NCBI GenBank assembly: GCA_949710005.1
Contig: OX453272.1
Span: 29,383,630 to 29,447,629 of the forward strand
DNA: 64,000 nt
Direction of reading: 5' to 3'
DNA from: Ricordea florida
Lineage: Eukaryota; Cnidaria; Anthozoa; Corallimorpharia; Ricordeidae
Below the pieces are notes generated by a model, which worked only from the letters and a program-made list of their open reading frames with translations, was not told where the DNA came from and searched no databases. A program made the position numbers and the translations under genes. Positions within the stretch are counted from its first letter, which is position 1. Each line of letters opens with the position of its first letter. Positions 30,159 to 41,459 of this stretch are shown piece by piece.

Positions 30159-31695
30159 TAGTCTCCTCCGCAGCCGTTATTAGGATCGTCACGCAACGCT
30201 TCTCCCCCACTAACGGCTGCTAAAACTCGAACTCTTTTTGTTTCCGCGAATTAGCCAATCACAACATGCCTCACATATTCCTGAGGCGGTCGCGCCAAGA
30301 CTAAATTGTCCAATCACCACTCGTGTTCTATCGGCTACGGATAGTAAGAGTGGATTGAGGGGAGCGTGGCTGTTGAATGATCGTTGGAGAACCGTGTTGT
30401 GCAATGATGTATACAGTAGAAAGTCATGTGCCGTGGCTATGATGAAGCTCATGTTATAAAGCAGTGGCAAGTTAAAGGGTCAATTGGACACTTTGTTTTT
30501 GTTTGTCAATTCCGCTTCTGAAGTTACATTTTAGATAGGAAATCCTGTGTGAATTAATTTACAATTACTGTAGGCATTGAACTCTTAAGCTTGTAAATTG
30601 ATGACTTCACTTTTCGCGCCCGGGAGATTTTTATTAAGCTTACCTGAGAAGAAAAAGAAAAAGCGTAAGCATAATACACAGGCCGGAGACGTATCGATGA
30701 ATAGTGGATTTGAGCAATTCCTATGTGAATTTCCTTTACAACTCGTTCATACTTCATTTGTTGTACACAATAAATATTTGATTTCAAGCATTAGTTTATG
30801 CTCGAGTTTAAAATGGTATTGCTGGTAAATCGTAAGGGGAACATCACAAGATGTCAAGATGGCAGCATTTCGAGACTGTTATTCTCATCTTTCCTCGACA
30901 TCGAAGGGTTGTATTTTGAGCACAAGACAGTAACTTCTTTTGACGCAATCTTCAACACCTTTTCAATTACGTGTTGTGAAAGTGGTTGACAATTCATTAT
31001 TCGGCTTGCCAACGCATCCGAAGAAGTACAAGTGGTATCGGCAGATCGCAGCGATTTGGATGCTTTTCCTCGATGTGATGAAGTTGATGTATTTTGGCAC
31101 CTCTGTCGGCATTCTCATCTGGATATAGCAGGCGTTTTGCTCTGCGTTTTGCCCTGTTCTCTAGCCTTGAAGACTTCTTCGATTTCTTTCTTTAGCTCCT
31201 TCAACTTATCCGATGCCCGATTAAATTTTATCAAACGCTAGTAGCATTTGTCTCTACAGACGAACAGTTCGCTGTTTTCTGTGTAGCGACTCACGTCCAC
31301 AGATAGCGAGGATCGGATGACTTCAACAATGTCGAGTGAACTCTTACCGAAAATGAAGATTTTGTTATTCTTGAGGAAAGCCGACGAACAAATGAAGCAC
31401 CCAGAGCCGCTTTTGACTATTTTCTTCGGAGTTAGATCCATAGGAAATCTCTGAGATTTATGGCAACATCTAGCAAAGGAGGCGATGAATTGACGAGGGA
31501 AACTGACATCATTGACAAACTACTGATACGTTAATTGGTTTCAGAGTTGACAATAGGCAACGCGTGATTGGTGCAATTCTGTAAATTTCACGTGAACTCT
31601 AAACAAAGGGAAACAAAAAGAGTTCGGGTTGAAGCAGCCGTTAGTGGGGGAGAAGCGTTGCGTGACGATCCTAATAACGGCTGCGGAGGAGACTA
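30159..31695. mobile_element. 1537-bp Mutator-like element, U2 only
   Basis: Long inverted ends (about 100 bp, TAGTCTCCTCCGCAGCCG at the left) flanked by TCCATTGGC at 30150-30158 and 31696-31704, a 9-bp duplication. U3 has the empty site once, at 57598-57606. Long TIRs plus a 9-bp duplication are the Mutator/MULE signature. The interior has no intact transposase but contains a decayed minus-strand ORF (30855-31441). Confidence 0.85.
30855..31441 (-). pseudogene. Decayed ORF with N-terminal Cys motif inside the MULE
   Basis: Starts MDLTPKKIVKSGSGCFICSS and runs SSLDIVEVIRSSLSVDVSRY, ELFVCRDKCY, then TAG; the same frame reopens RLIKFNRASDKLKELKKEIE, then TGA, then about 80 more codons to a stop near 30855. 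The C..C ... C...C arrangement followed by a coiled-coil-like helix suggests a zinc-binding N-terminal domain. It may be a captured host exon or the remains of the element's own protein. Two nonsense codons make it dead. Confidence 0.5.
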
Positions 31696-31717
31696 TCCAT
31701 TGGCTTACTACTTTGCA

Positions 31718-31828
31718 GTCTCCTTCACAGCCGTTTTTAGGCTCGTCACGCAACGCTCCTCCCCACAAACGTTTGTGGGGAGGAGCGTTGCGTGACGAGC
31801 CTAAAAACGGCTGTGAAGGAGACTATAA
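31718..31828. mobile_element. Foldback Mutator-like MITE next to the 1.5-kb element
   Basis: AGTCTCCTTCACAGCCG at the left, complement at the right, near-perfect palindrome through CTCCTCCCCACAAACGTTTGTGGGGAGGAG-type core. Flanks ACTACTTTG occur on both sides, with three extra bases at the right. U3 counterpart 57618-57729. Confidence 0.75.
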
Positions 31829-31984
31829 ACTACTTTGACGAAAGTCAAATATCTCTGCACTTGGCTAAGTGCATTAGACTAACTCGTTCGTTTGCTGTGA
31901 AGATATGAGCAAAGCTGCGGCTTTCCATCTGCCTGGCTTTTAACTTCAGAAAACAGGTAGAAAATAAATAAACAACTGAATATA

Positions 31985-32705
31985 TAAGATTTTTTTATTT
32001 AGTAGTTTTAATTAATTTTCAATCTGACATAAATGCAAATTACAAATTCAAATTACAACAAGCTCGGTATTGTATACACGCCTTGTTCTCGCTAAAAGAC
32101 CTCTCAGTGACGGTACGCTATTCAGGCATCTTTTACAGTAGATATAATATTTACCTAATAACAAAATCTGATTGATTAAAATAAAGTCGTTTACAATATC
32201 AAATTTTCCAAGGATCAAATCCGGCTCATCAGTTGTTCCAATTAAAACATTATCTCTTAGCCAGGACAAGACGTGTTTCCAAAAATATGAAGATTGTCTT
32301 TTGGAGAAAATAAAATGCTCGACGGATTCCGCAACCTCACGACAGAAAGTACAGCTTGGTGATTCAACGAGACCAATACGACTAAGTTTCTCATTCGTAA
32401 AGACAATGCAATTTAGTATTTTGTATTGATCTTAGATTCTAAAGTGGTTTGGAAGGCTAACGAATAAACCTTGGGCGAATTGATTGCAGTATTTGGGTAC
32501 TGGTTCGTTAATTTCTGCAGTGGATGGAATCTGTTTTTTTTTCCATAAAAAGAGTTGGTAGATATGTTAAGAGAAGAGGCGTCAAAGATTGGTACTACAT
32601 TATCCCTTCCCATCCTTATGGTTGAGGTCTTTGGAAGGGGACCAATCACCTTCACGTCAGTAGAAGCTGTCAAAACAGACCACCATTCCGCAGGAATTGA
32701 ATTAC
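31985..32705 (-). pseudogene. L1/Tx1-like LINE 3' fragment, U2
   Basis: Minus strand: an open stretch IPAEWWSVLTASTDVKVIGP to STAEINEPVPKYCNQF, then an in-frame TAA after NHFRI, then DQYKMLNCIVFTNEKLSRIG and a zinc-binding-like CTFCREVAESVEHFIF (pattern CxxC...H), typical of the end of L1/Tx1 ORF2 proteins. A run of A (minus strand) near 31990 may be the 3' tail. U3 counterpart about 57893-58620. Confidence 0.65.
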
Positions 32706-33474
32706 AGTCGAACTTCCGTTAAGCGACCATCCAAAATGTGAAGCCTAGGTAGTTGCTTACGGGAGGAGGTCGCTTACGAGAAATTAGATAATATTGGGTC
32801 AAAATTTTTGCCTCATTAGCATATGGCCTGCAGAGACTTACCCCATGCGCCAATTCCCATCTAAACCCCTGCAATAACTTTTACAATACTCGTATAAAGG
32901 TTGAACAATAGAATTATGCAATTGCTTACACACATCAATGCTTATATATTTTCTAATTCTACTTAAGAGTTCAAGTCTACGAGAAACTTATTAATCCACT
33001 TTAATCCAGAAGTTACACTCTAATCCAGGTCAAAATCGAAATTGTGCTGGAACTCTCTCCACTCTAATCCAAAATCAAAATCTAGTCAGGCTAAATCCGA
33101 GCAGAATCAAAATCTAGTCATGGCAGAATCAAAGTCTAATCCCTACCCACACTAAATTATTTGCGCAAAATTCTTGTCGGGGCCTTCTGGAGGAGGGATC
33201 AGCAAGTGGATCAGCAATTCATAATCAAAATTTAAAAGAAAGGTAGGCAAAATCGAGATTTTGCCGTGGTTTTTAGCCTGGCTTTCAGCGGACCACAGTG
33301 CTAGCCACCCAATCCCCCCCCTGGATTCGCCCCTGTTATGTATTAATGATATTTCTCTATCTTCTTCACCTTCCCAGATTTTCCCTTCGTCTGACATTTG
33401 ACTTAACCATCGACTGAGTACAAATGTGCTACGTACGATTTTCAGCAGTCGTCTCTATATATTATATATTCTAT
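32706..33474. other. Non-coding; repeat-like
   Basis: Begins with a GGTCGCTTACGAGA-type repeat (32706-32790). 32990-33150 has a run of CTAATCCA / AATCAAAATCTAGTCA words, a degenerate short tandem repeat. Nothing coding seen. Confidence 0.4.
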
Positions 33475-33735
33475 ATATTCATTTGCATCATTCTTCTTCA
33501 TCTACAGGTATATAACGAGCTCACAGTATGACCAGCTCCCAGTTGGCTTGATAGCTCAGTTGGTAGAGCACTGCTCCGGTATCGCAGAGGTCATGGGTTC
33601 GAATCCCGTTCAAGCCTGAGTTTTTTTCAGGCTTCAAAATCACAGCTGCTTAAGTTGTGTACATAACTGCGATGATTTAATGTTTAATGTCATTACATAT
33701 GACTCATTACTCATTTAATGTCATTACATATGATC
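33475..33735 (+). repeat. tRNA-derived SINE with full head, U2
   Basis: A tRNA-like head at 33545-33617 followed by the TTTTTTCAGGCTTCAAAATC body and an ATGTCATTACATATGA tail that is partly duplicated. Preceded by TATATTCATTTGCATC, the tail word of the same family, so two units may be joined. U3 counterpart 59389-59649. Confidence 0.6.
33545..33617 (+). tRNA. tRNA-Thr-like SINE head (anticodon GGT)
   Basis: GGCTTGA pairs with TCAAGCC to give a 7-bp acceptor stem; GCTC/GAGC is the D stem; the T arm is ATGGGTTCGAATCCCGT. The anticodon arm CTGCT-CCGGTAT-CGCAG gives GGT but with a T-C mismatch at the stem end and C instead of U at position 33. The same head with a SINE body recurs in the genome, so I read it as a SINE promoter, not a working tRNA gene. 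Confidence 0.6.
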
Positions 33736-33896
33736 AGATCAATGGAAGTTAGTTCATGGACGTATCACACTACAGTTTATTTTAAATGCTTCATGTTAAT
33801 CATCATTTATAGTTAAATTACATTTTTATTCCATCTGGAATAAGCACTAAGATGATGAAATATGTCAGTCACGGGGACCAGGAATTTTCTCACCTT

Positions 33897-34210
33897 AATA
33901 ATATACCTGCAAAAATTTCAGCATGCTCATTGGCTGAGAGCACGTCAATGAATCCTAAACAGGGCAGAAAATTGAAATTGAGTGCAAAAAGTTGAAATTG
34001 AGTGCAGAAAGTTGAAATTAAATTTTTGCATGTATATTATTAACAAGTAATCACATGATTTGTCTCGTGCAATTTGGGATAAATCAGCACTCGTAAATTT
34101 TTCAAAGACTACAAATTGCACTCGCCCTACGGGCTCGTGCGTTAGCCTTTGAAAAATTTACTAGTGCTGATTTATCCCAAATTGCACTCGACGTCATGTG
34201 ATTACCTATA
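33897..34210. mobile_element. Two nested-looking foldback repeats
   Basis: AATAATATACCTGCAAAAATT at 33897 pairs with AAATTTTTGCATGTATATTATT at about 34020. Next to it GTAATCACATGA...GTGCAATTTGGGATAAATCAG (from 34047) pairs with CTGATTTATCCCAAATTGCAC...TCATGTGATTAC (to about 34205). U3 counterparts 59811-60124. Confidence 0.6.
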
Positions 34211-34389
34211 CTAATGACACAAACATAATGGAAGTAGCGTGTATCTTACTTTGCATGGACACTTGCACTTGACATATAGGAGTTTCCCTTTTCTTGCATC
34301 TCAGCTGATGGACTGGAAAAGTTTCCCAACTTGCAGCCGTTGCTCCGTTTTGTGTTTGGTTCATGTATTAATATAAACCTTTATTTTTT

Positions 34390-34712
34390 TCTCCCAAATC
34401 TCATCGGGCCGCACTCTCAAATCCTCGAATCTGATTGGCTAATCGCGCGCTCGTAACCGGTCCAGCTTTTTACGATACGGACCACGGTCCGGATTTGTAT
34501 CCGCGCTATTCGCGGCAAATTGAAATTGTTGCGAAAAAAAGCAAACAAACAGAAAAAATAAATAAGTTATTTACCGGTCTAGGTCGGTCCGTATGAGAAA
34601 AAACTGTGCCCTTGGTCTTGAGTATGGCCCTCGGCCTTCGGCCTTGGGCCGTACTCAAGACCTCGGGCACAGTTTTTTCCCATACGGACCTCCCGCCCGG
34701 TAAATAACATAT
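34390..34712. mobile_element. Hairpin MITE, deletion derivative, U2
   Basis: Same family as 272-793. Lacks the internal segment with the 41-codon ORF; left part joins right part at GCGAAAAAAAGC. The hairpin at about 34567-34706 is intact. U3 counterpart 60304-60626. Confidence 0.65.
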
Positions 34713-35468
34713 ATAAATTTTGTCCGTTTCAGACTGCACGCCCTGCATTTTAAGTTTTACGTTGAAATAGCAGTACTGATATGTTTAGCGATTACAACTT
34801 AACACTCTTGAGGGCTTAAGCAACGGCTATTTGAATGTGTGAAGTTATATTTTTTGCTTGTTAAGCTGTAAATTTAAAATTACTATATATTTTCAATACA
34901 TTGACCGGTCAGAAATGAGACGTGAGTGTGCTAAAATTTGTTTGGCCGGCAACTGTCCGAAAATTATTTTGAGCCCTACTACAGTTTTATGACAAAGTAA
35001 TAAAAAGTAATAACATTAATTAGCAGTTGTATGGCAGATAACCCCAATGAACCAGATTTACTTAGATAGCAAGTAATTAAGAAAGCGGAGTTGTTCTCCA
35101 ACGTTTGTGCCACCTCATTCACCTACCTTGCTATCGTTAACAGTACACGGAAGAATATGATTTTCTCATTTTATATTTGGCTCACTATCCTGAACTAAAA
35201 GCAACGCGCGCATAGCCAAAATTATAACAAAGTGTCGAGGGAAAATGGGAAGTAACAAATCAACATTGTATAGGGGGAGGGCGAATGGGAAATGACTGTG
35301 GTAGAATTCAGTTCTGTATCTTTTGGATCCATCTCCTTTAACAAGTCTTGAACAATTACTCTTGGTATCCTCAAACCTTCTATTTCAAGAATGTGCCACA
35401 TATTTCGATACCCTGTTGATGAACATGGGTTAATAATGAGTTCTGCAATGCGTCTTTGCATCTGACAG
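34713..35468. other. Non-coding
   Basis: AT-rich, no supported gene. Several substitutions and one 1-bp indel relative to U3. Confidence 0.4.
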
Positions 35469-35605
35469 ACGGCAGGTTTCTTTTACAGGTCACAGGTTAC
35501 AGGTCACAGGTCACTGGACCATATGGCAACCTTTTGTGTGCCAACACTAATATCCTTTTGTGACCTGTAACCTGTAACCTGTGACCTGTAAAAGAAACCT
35601 GCCGT
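35469..35605. mobile_element. Palindrome built of 7-bp ACAGGTY repeats
   Basis: ACGGCAGGTTTCTTTTACAGG and complement form the ends. Inside, ACAGGTC/ACAGGTT units run into the centre and their complement runs out. CTGACAG flanks both sides (35462-35468, 35606-35612). The U3 copy (61382-61525) has one more 7-bp TAACCTG unit. Confidence 0.65.
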
Positions 35606-37097
35606 CTGACAGAAAGTATTGTTAAACTCTCTCTTCTTCAAGCCGTACTTTTCAAATCGCCGTAACAGCGTACTGTAATTTAACGCATGGTGATGGCGGT
35701 CAGAAAAAAAAATGAAAGGATTTCTTTGTAATTAAAGTCTCGATAAAAGTAATACACAAATCAATACATCCTCCTCGACCTCTGCTTCGATCAGCTTCCT
35801 CAGTTAGTGACCGCCATATTGGATCAACTCCCATAGCACCTTGCAAACTAACATGACGACATGCAAGTCACGTGACCAAACTGATTTTGCCGTGCACAAA
35901 CCGTGACGACCGCCGAGGGAAGTACATTAACGAACTTGACGGAAAACTTTGACGCGAATGGAGCGTGTTTAAAAGAAACGGAAATTACAACAGGTGAATA
36001 AACGAAATGCAGAAAAGTATGTCAGGGTGGGTCTTCAAGAAAGAAACACCAACTAAACCAACATGTCCAAAACTACAATGGAATGGCTGCTTCAAAAAAG
36101 CTACAGCTGCTGAATAACACGGGAGAAAAATACAATTCAATAAATTCAAGTGCTAAACAGAAAATGCTTGAGAAAAGAAGACAGGAAAACCTTAACTGAA
36201 AGAAACCACAATAGACTTTTGCATTGAACGGTTTAAAAATAAAATAAGAGAAGGTCCACAATATGTGTGTTGTTCATTTAACAGATAACTGCACAAGAAA
36301 ACAGTTGTACAGTTCTCCAGCACGTAATATTCTAACCAACAGACTTTTAGCATTCAAACGTCATTTGATGGCAAACAGTCCTTATGCAATACATGTAACT
36401 CAAAAGTCGTGCACGGTAGAGTTCCCTACCAGGTTGTAGCAAACAGTCTGTATGAAATATCAGTTGAACTTAATTCTCTGAATAAATTAGAGTATTTGAA
36501 AAGATCGTTTCTATGGCAAAAGGGCAACAGAGAAAAATTAAAGGTGCAATATGTTATGCGCCTGTAGAATGTGATCAGCGCTCATCCACTACAATTTCTA
36601 GAGCGCTTCGACCCATGAAAAGACCGCTGAAAACCCTACGAAAATGTTTGCTACGACGGTTACATGTATACAATTTTCCGGCGTATATACTTGTTTGGTT
36701 TCCCACAATTCGTTGCACGGCTGCAAGATGGCGAACCAGACGTAAGGAGGCTTTCAAAGGGAAAGGTTACGTCCGCCGTAGCAAACCTGTGAGAGTTTTC
36801 CAGGAGTATTAACAGCAGTACTTGCAAGGCCCTTTGTCTGTTCTATTGTTAAGGTAATTGTGTTGAGCTATCGTAAAATACAATTCTGGTAGATCTATCA
36901 TATTTTTAGACACCCGGAAGCGCCTTTAGCTATCAACCTAGTTTTTTCTGCAATTATCTAGAGCTGGACAATATTTTTACCCGTTTAATAGTCTTTGAAG
37001 CCACTACGCTATCCTGAAATCCTGTTAACTTCCTTTCCTAGTGCTTTTTCCGTCTTGAGAGTGAAGCTAGCTGTGCTTACATTACTTGGAAAGCAAT
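35606..37097. other. Probably non-coding; one unrecognised 99-codon frame at 36513-36812
   Basis: The + strand frame from 36513 is basic (starts MAKGQQRKIKGAICYAPVEC) and identical in U3 except for single changes, but it has no recognised domain and no codon signature I can judge. A short frame at 36008 (MQKSMSGWVFKKETPTKPTC) is also unexplained. Neither is claimed as a gene. Confidence 0.3.
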
Positions 37098-37267
37098 GGG
37101 CCATTTCCGAGTTGCTCTTTGTTTCGGTTTCGAAGTGAGTCTTGGTGCTCAGCTACTGAAAGGGAAGTGGGTTTGATTTGCATAAGATACGCAACTAATT
37201 TCCATTTGAATGGTTGTGCACCAGGACTCGCTTTGAAACTGAGGTATGCGTCAACTCGGAAATGGGC
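37098..37267. mobile_element. Foldback MITE, GGCCATTTCCGAGTTG family, U2
   Basis: GGGCCATTTCCGAGTTG at the left pairs with CAACTCGGAAATGGGC at the right, and inner GTTTCGAAGTGAGTCTTGGTG pairs with CACCAGGACTCGCTTTGAAAC. I recognise this as a repeat type common in cnidarian genomes. U3 counterpart 63018-63187. Confidence 0.6.
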
Positions 37268-37575
37268 TATTATACCTGGCCACTTCATTTTCATTGAAGA
37301 ACGAGGCCTGTTACAATGGACTCTATTGTTGTTCATCAGTATGCAAATGAAGTGGCCGGGTATTCTGCAACTTTACTTAGTCGTGCAATTCAGCATATTT
37401 GTTACCACTTTTCTTTCTTTGACCCTATTAAGACTGACAAAGTTGTTGTGAGAATGACCAGGTAAACTTTTCGTGTAGTATGAAGCATATCTCGTTACCC
37501 TTGTCAGTTGTTGCGACAAATCTAGCGAAGTACAAACTGAAAGACATGTTAATTGCCGTGAACTATTGTTGGAAT

Positions 37576-37718
37576 GATTTCCGCACAGGTCCCTACTTTA
37601 TTATGCATGCTGTAGCCATACTGTTTCATTCTGCAATAACAAGAAATGTTTACATGTGCGTTATCCTAAACAATTCATCTGCTGCATGCATAATGAAGTA
37701 GGGACCTGTGCTGAAATC
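37576..37718. mobile_element. 143-bp foldback repeat, U2
   Basis: Arms GATTTCCGCACAGGTCCCTA and the complement of TAGGGACCTGTGCTGAAATC, continuing through TTATGCATGC. U3 counterpart 63496-63638. Confidence 0.6.
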
Positions 37719-38810
37719 TTGCCCTATTCTTTTCGACTTTTCCATCATTGATATCAGCACTAAGAATTGAATATCTCAATCCTTTAGAGTGACTTTATAG
37801 ATTTTAGTCTGGCGAACGCCACACGATTTTACTCTGACTAACGCCTGACAGTTTTACTCATGACAGGGAAACCCGTTAGGGCCTAAAGGGTTAAAAAAAC
37901 TATCTCTCTTAAATGAGTATCAAGTTTGCAGTAACGTGTCATTTTGTTTGCAACCCCTATCTAAAGGAATTTTAAAAAGTCAAGTGTGCAAGTAAAAATA
38001 TCTGATTCCTAAGGGTGTGATAACAGGTAGCCCAAGAAAGGCATAGAACAGGAATTAGTCCTTTTAATGAAGGGGTAGGTGTAAGCTTAACACTTAACAC
38101 AGTAATATGCTGCCTCTTGAAAAACAGTCAAAACCCAATAAATGCAGGTCTATCAAATATTTATCCATACGCACAACCTGAAATTTCAATAATTCTCAAG
38201 GTACTTTGCCTAAAAAATATGGTATAACTGTCAAAACATTCACAGTTTCACGGACAGGTACTATCCATCCAGGTGTCTTCCTCGGAAGGGCACTATTGAC
38301 TGATAGTGTGTTTCGGCAGATGAACACTATCGCATCTTGTGAGCAACTTAAACCAATAAGAATTGGAAAAATCTAGTGGTGACCTATAATTGCTGATAGT
38401 GTGCAGTAGCTCAGCCAATCAGATTGCAGCATTTGCACTAGTATACTAGTAGATTTTTACTAAATGCAGTGGCAGTAGAAAGTATGAAAACGACTACATG
38501 GTTAATCATTGTTGATCTTTTGCTGAAAGTTTTACCACTGGTATCCACTACTAATATTAATACCTCCAGGGAAAAAGGGATGCTAGCTGCAGGTTGTTTT
38601 ATTTTTATTAGTGAACATATATAATTTTGTCGCTAGTCAGCTTGGATGCATGCATTCAATGGGACAAGCTGTACATCTGCCTTTTAATTTCAAGGTTTGA
38701 GCTGATATTATTTATAACCACAGTAACTATGTTTTAAAATCCTCAGTAGTATGAAACAATGAAATAGAACTTAGGTGATTACAGGTCAGTTGAACAGTTG
38801 GTCCCCATCA
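37719..38810. other. Non-coding; last part shared with U3 ends at 38080
   Basis: Alignment with U3 holds to position 38080, which corresponds to the window end at 64000, so the right duplication boundary is outside view. A repeat-like stretch with CACTATC words and CCAATCAGATTGCAGCA lies at 38260-38460. No gene seen. Confidence 0.45.
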
Positions 38811-38995
38811 ATAGACCAAATGCATAAATAGTGGCCAAAAATGTATTCTTTTGTTTATATGCTAATTAAAGTCACTAACCTCGCTCTCAAGCAACATTTC
38901 TTTTGAATTTTGTCCATGCAAACGATGCTAGTGAGTCTAATTAGCACATAAACAAAAGAATAATTTTTTGGCCGCCATTTATGCATTCGGTCTAT
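38811..38995. mobile_element. 185-bp foldback MITE
   Basis: ATAGACCAAATGCATAAATAG and CTTTTGTTTATATGCTAATTA at the left pair with TAATTAGCACATAAACAAAAG and CCATTTATGCATTCGGTCTAT at the right. TA occurs at both edges. Confidence 0.65.
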
Positions 38996-39198
38996 AGCAA
39001 TATTGTAGTCAAATGTTTCTCGGTGTTCTGAAGATAGCAGTAATTGGGTACCAATTAATCCCTGTTCATTAAATACAGCAGAAAAGATTTCTTGCTTGTA
39101 AGACATCAATTTGCAATTTTTTAATTATGATATTCAACATTAAATATTGGATAATTGTTTTATCTTTTTTCTCACAAATATTCAGTGATGTTTCATAG

Positions 39199-39352
39199 AC
39201 AGTTGCCTTTGTCAAGGGAAAAAGCATAGTGGCAGATGCAATCATGACATCCGAAAGAACTTTAACAGTGACATTTGAAGGTGATTTAAGCAAAGCTGTC
39301 AGCTTTATCTACCAGGGCAAGACCAAGGATGCTCCTAAAAAGCTTTCCATCT
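39199..39352 (+). CDS. U0 exon z, upstream of GLEBS
   Basis: Open from the acceptor-like TTTCATAG to donor GTAAGT at 39353. Reads TVAFVKGKSIVADAIMTSER, TLTVTFEGDLSKAVSFIYQG, KTKDAPKKLSI, phase 1 out. Its end fits exon a exactly (codon T+TA). A TAG lies immediately upstream in frame, part of the acceptor. No domain recognised. This exon is visible only in U0; in U1 and U2 the duplications start after it. Confidence 0.55.
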
Positions 39353-39952
39353 GTAAGTTGGCATAAATTATCTTGTAACCATGGCAGCAAATTTAAGTTA
39401 CTAAAAATCCTGGTATATATTCTTAGATCCTTTTGCATCTTGAACTCAGATGTGTTTGCATGTGGTTCAGTGCTTGTATCCTTTGTTATTCTGCCACTTC
39501 TACTTGTATTTCCATTCTATCCATCTACTCTAATATTTTCAATGAATTATTTATGAACCATTATGTAAATTATTATTAAAATTATTTTTCCAAACTTTTC
39601 ACAGGCACTGAGTTCCATTGCCAATGAATCATGCAATCTTATATCTGTTTATCTAACCCTCCCATCATTTGCATTTTTGTTTATTCGCCTTCTTCATTCA
39701 AGAATTTTTTTGCAGAACTAGTATGCATGCTTGCATTGTTTACCTGTGCCGACATCTATATACTTTGTTGATTTTATTCCATCCATCCAATCCTTGTCCT
39801 TGCCTACATGAATAATCCATAATCTATTTCATTTGTTTGTTTATGTATTCTTCCATTCATAATTTTTTTTCACTTACCGGTAGTTATTCACTTCTTAATT
39901 TTTAATTTACTTACTGATCTATACCAATATATATGAATCTGATTTTTTTCAG

Positions 39953-40017
39953 TACCTTCCAGCTTGTCAACCAACTTTGGTGCATGGACATTTACTGGAA
40001 CTCCATACAAGTTTGAT
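39953..40017 (+). CDS. U0 GLEBS exon a
   Basis: Acceptor TTTTTTTCAG, donor GTATGC. Reads LPSSLSTNFGAWTFTGTPYK ending FD, clearly homologous to the U1 exon at 6619 but with about a third of residues changed at its start. Confidence 0.65.
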
Positions 40018-40349
40018 GTATGCATATAATCTCATTTCTTTGAGCTACACTAATATGAAATGACCAGAAAGATAATAGGAGAGGAATGCTCCAATAAAGA
40101 GTTTTGTTTCAGCATTGATTTTTGACATCTTGCTTCCAATGCCCTTTAAAAAGTAGAACACTAGCTACCAAAAGTAGAAATCTAGCATTTTTTGAAAAGA
40201 TAACTTAACAAAAATCCAATTTTCTTACACTTTCAACCATTGCCTTCTCAGGATCTTACTGTGCAGAGACCAAATTCCAATGAGTTCATAGCTAAACTTA
40301 TCAATCAATTGTTCAGTCAAAGTAGCGATTTTACTTGTACAATATGCAG

Positions 40350-40905
40350 TAAAAAATCAAAGGCTCCTTCGAGCTACCTCATGGTCTGTGCTAATTATTC
40401 CATGAAGTGCTGTCCTTTCCCCAGACCATAAAGCGTTCATTCCGAATAGTTTTGTGCACTCATGCTGCTACTGATTGATTACTCGTCATCCAAATTGGAG
40501 ACATTGTCACTTTTAAGACTTAAAAACCCATTTCTTTCCCCTCGAGCATTCTTGAACACATTTCCTGTTCATTCGCGAGATCTTCAAAAGTGTATTTTGA
40601 TCAAAGATGGACCGAAAGGTACAAAAATCCGCCTTGACAATTTTTGCATCGGGCTCGACACAACAGACGCCATTTTGTAAACATGTGCTGCCGCTTTGTC
40701 TCACCCCCTACCCCCACATGTGTGAACATAAAACAATTGCACGACTTTGTGAACAAAACCAAACCTAGTAGGGAAGAGAGGGGAAAACCGGTTTAATTCA
40801 CATTTAATGCAGATTTAATGCATAAATTAATTGTCTGGCAGGAATGGAGTGACCAATCCAACCATCACTATAACTCATGGTATGACGTACATACCATGAG
40901 GTAAA
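40350..40905. other. About 550 bp extra in the U0 intron
   Basis: Relative to U1 6985-7010 the U0 intron has an insertion here, ending with the hairpin CTCATGGTATG-ACGTA-CATACCATGAG (about 40876-40902). No TIR or coding capacity recognised. Confidence 0.4.
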
Positions 40906-41239
40906 AAGAAGTTACTGGGAAGAGCTGATGTGGCCATTATTAAATATGAGAAGCATGAGATCAAAATTAAAGTTATGATATTTTAGTATAAAAAATAGAT
41001 TTTGTAGTCGGTATCAATGAAAACTAAAATATTTGTTCTTCCTTTGAACTCCAGGCTTGGCTTAGATATGTTTAAATATGTAGCATAATTTATTTATAAT
41101 CCTTTATAAGTTAATTAAATTTTGTCAGTAAATAAATAATCCATTTGTGCATGCAATGTGTGGTGCTTTAAAAGCATTATCTCATTATAACTAATTGAGT
41201 TTAAAAATGGTTGTGTGCTTATGTTTTATAAATAAATAA

Positions 41240-41243
<4 letters not shown>

Positions 41244-41276
<33 letters not shown>

Positions 41277-41348
41277 CTGATGAGTGGGCAACCACGAAAC
41301 AGGCTTGTAGGGATAAACCTGTAGTTTGTTTGTGTGTTTTTTCTCCCG

Positions 41349-41383
<35 letters not shown>
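41244..41383 (+). ncRNA. Hammerhead-ribozyme-like motif between two (TA)n runs
   Basis: CTGATGA at 41277-41283, a 4-bp stem GTGG/CCAC closed by GCAA, GAAA at 41296-41299, then CAGG...CCTG as stem III with a 14-nt loop, then TA at the cleavage position. This is the complete conserved core order of a type I hammerhead. Stem I is weak (CCC against GTTTG). (TA)n tracts at 41244-41272 and 41356-41383 flank it. Penelope-like retroelements of animals carry type I hammerheads, so this is probably a PLE end; no PLE ORF is present. Confidence 0.6.
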
Positions 41384-41386
<3 letters not shown>

Positions 41387-41459
41387 TACCTCAGACATGC
41401 ATAAAATGGAGAATCATTAACTATTGATGATTGAAAACCAAACCTATATATCACTTTAA

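Noticed and set aside
33545..33617. Functional tRNA-Thr gene
   Set aside because: C at position 33, a stem mismatch and the attached repetitive body shared with several copies indicate a SINE head.
36513..36812. 99-codon basic frame present in U2 and U3
   Set aside because: No recognised domain, no splice context, and high identity of the whole flanking DNA explains its conservation. Mentioned only as an open frame.
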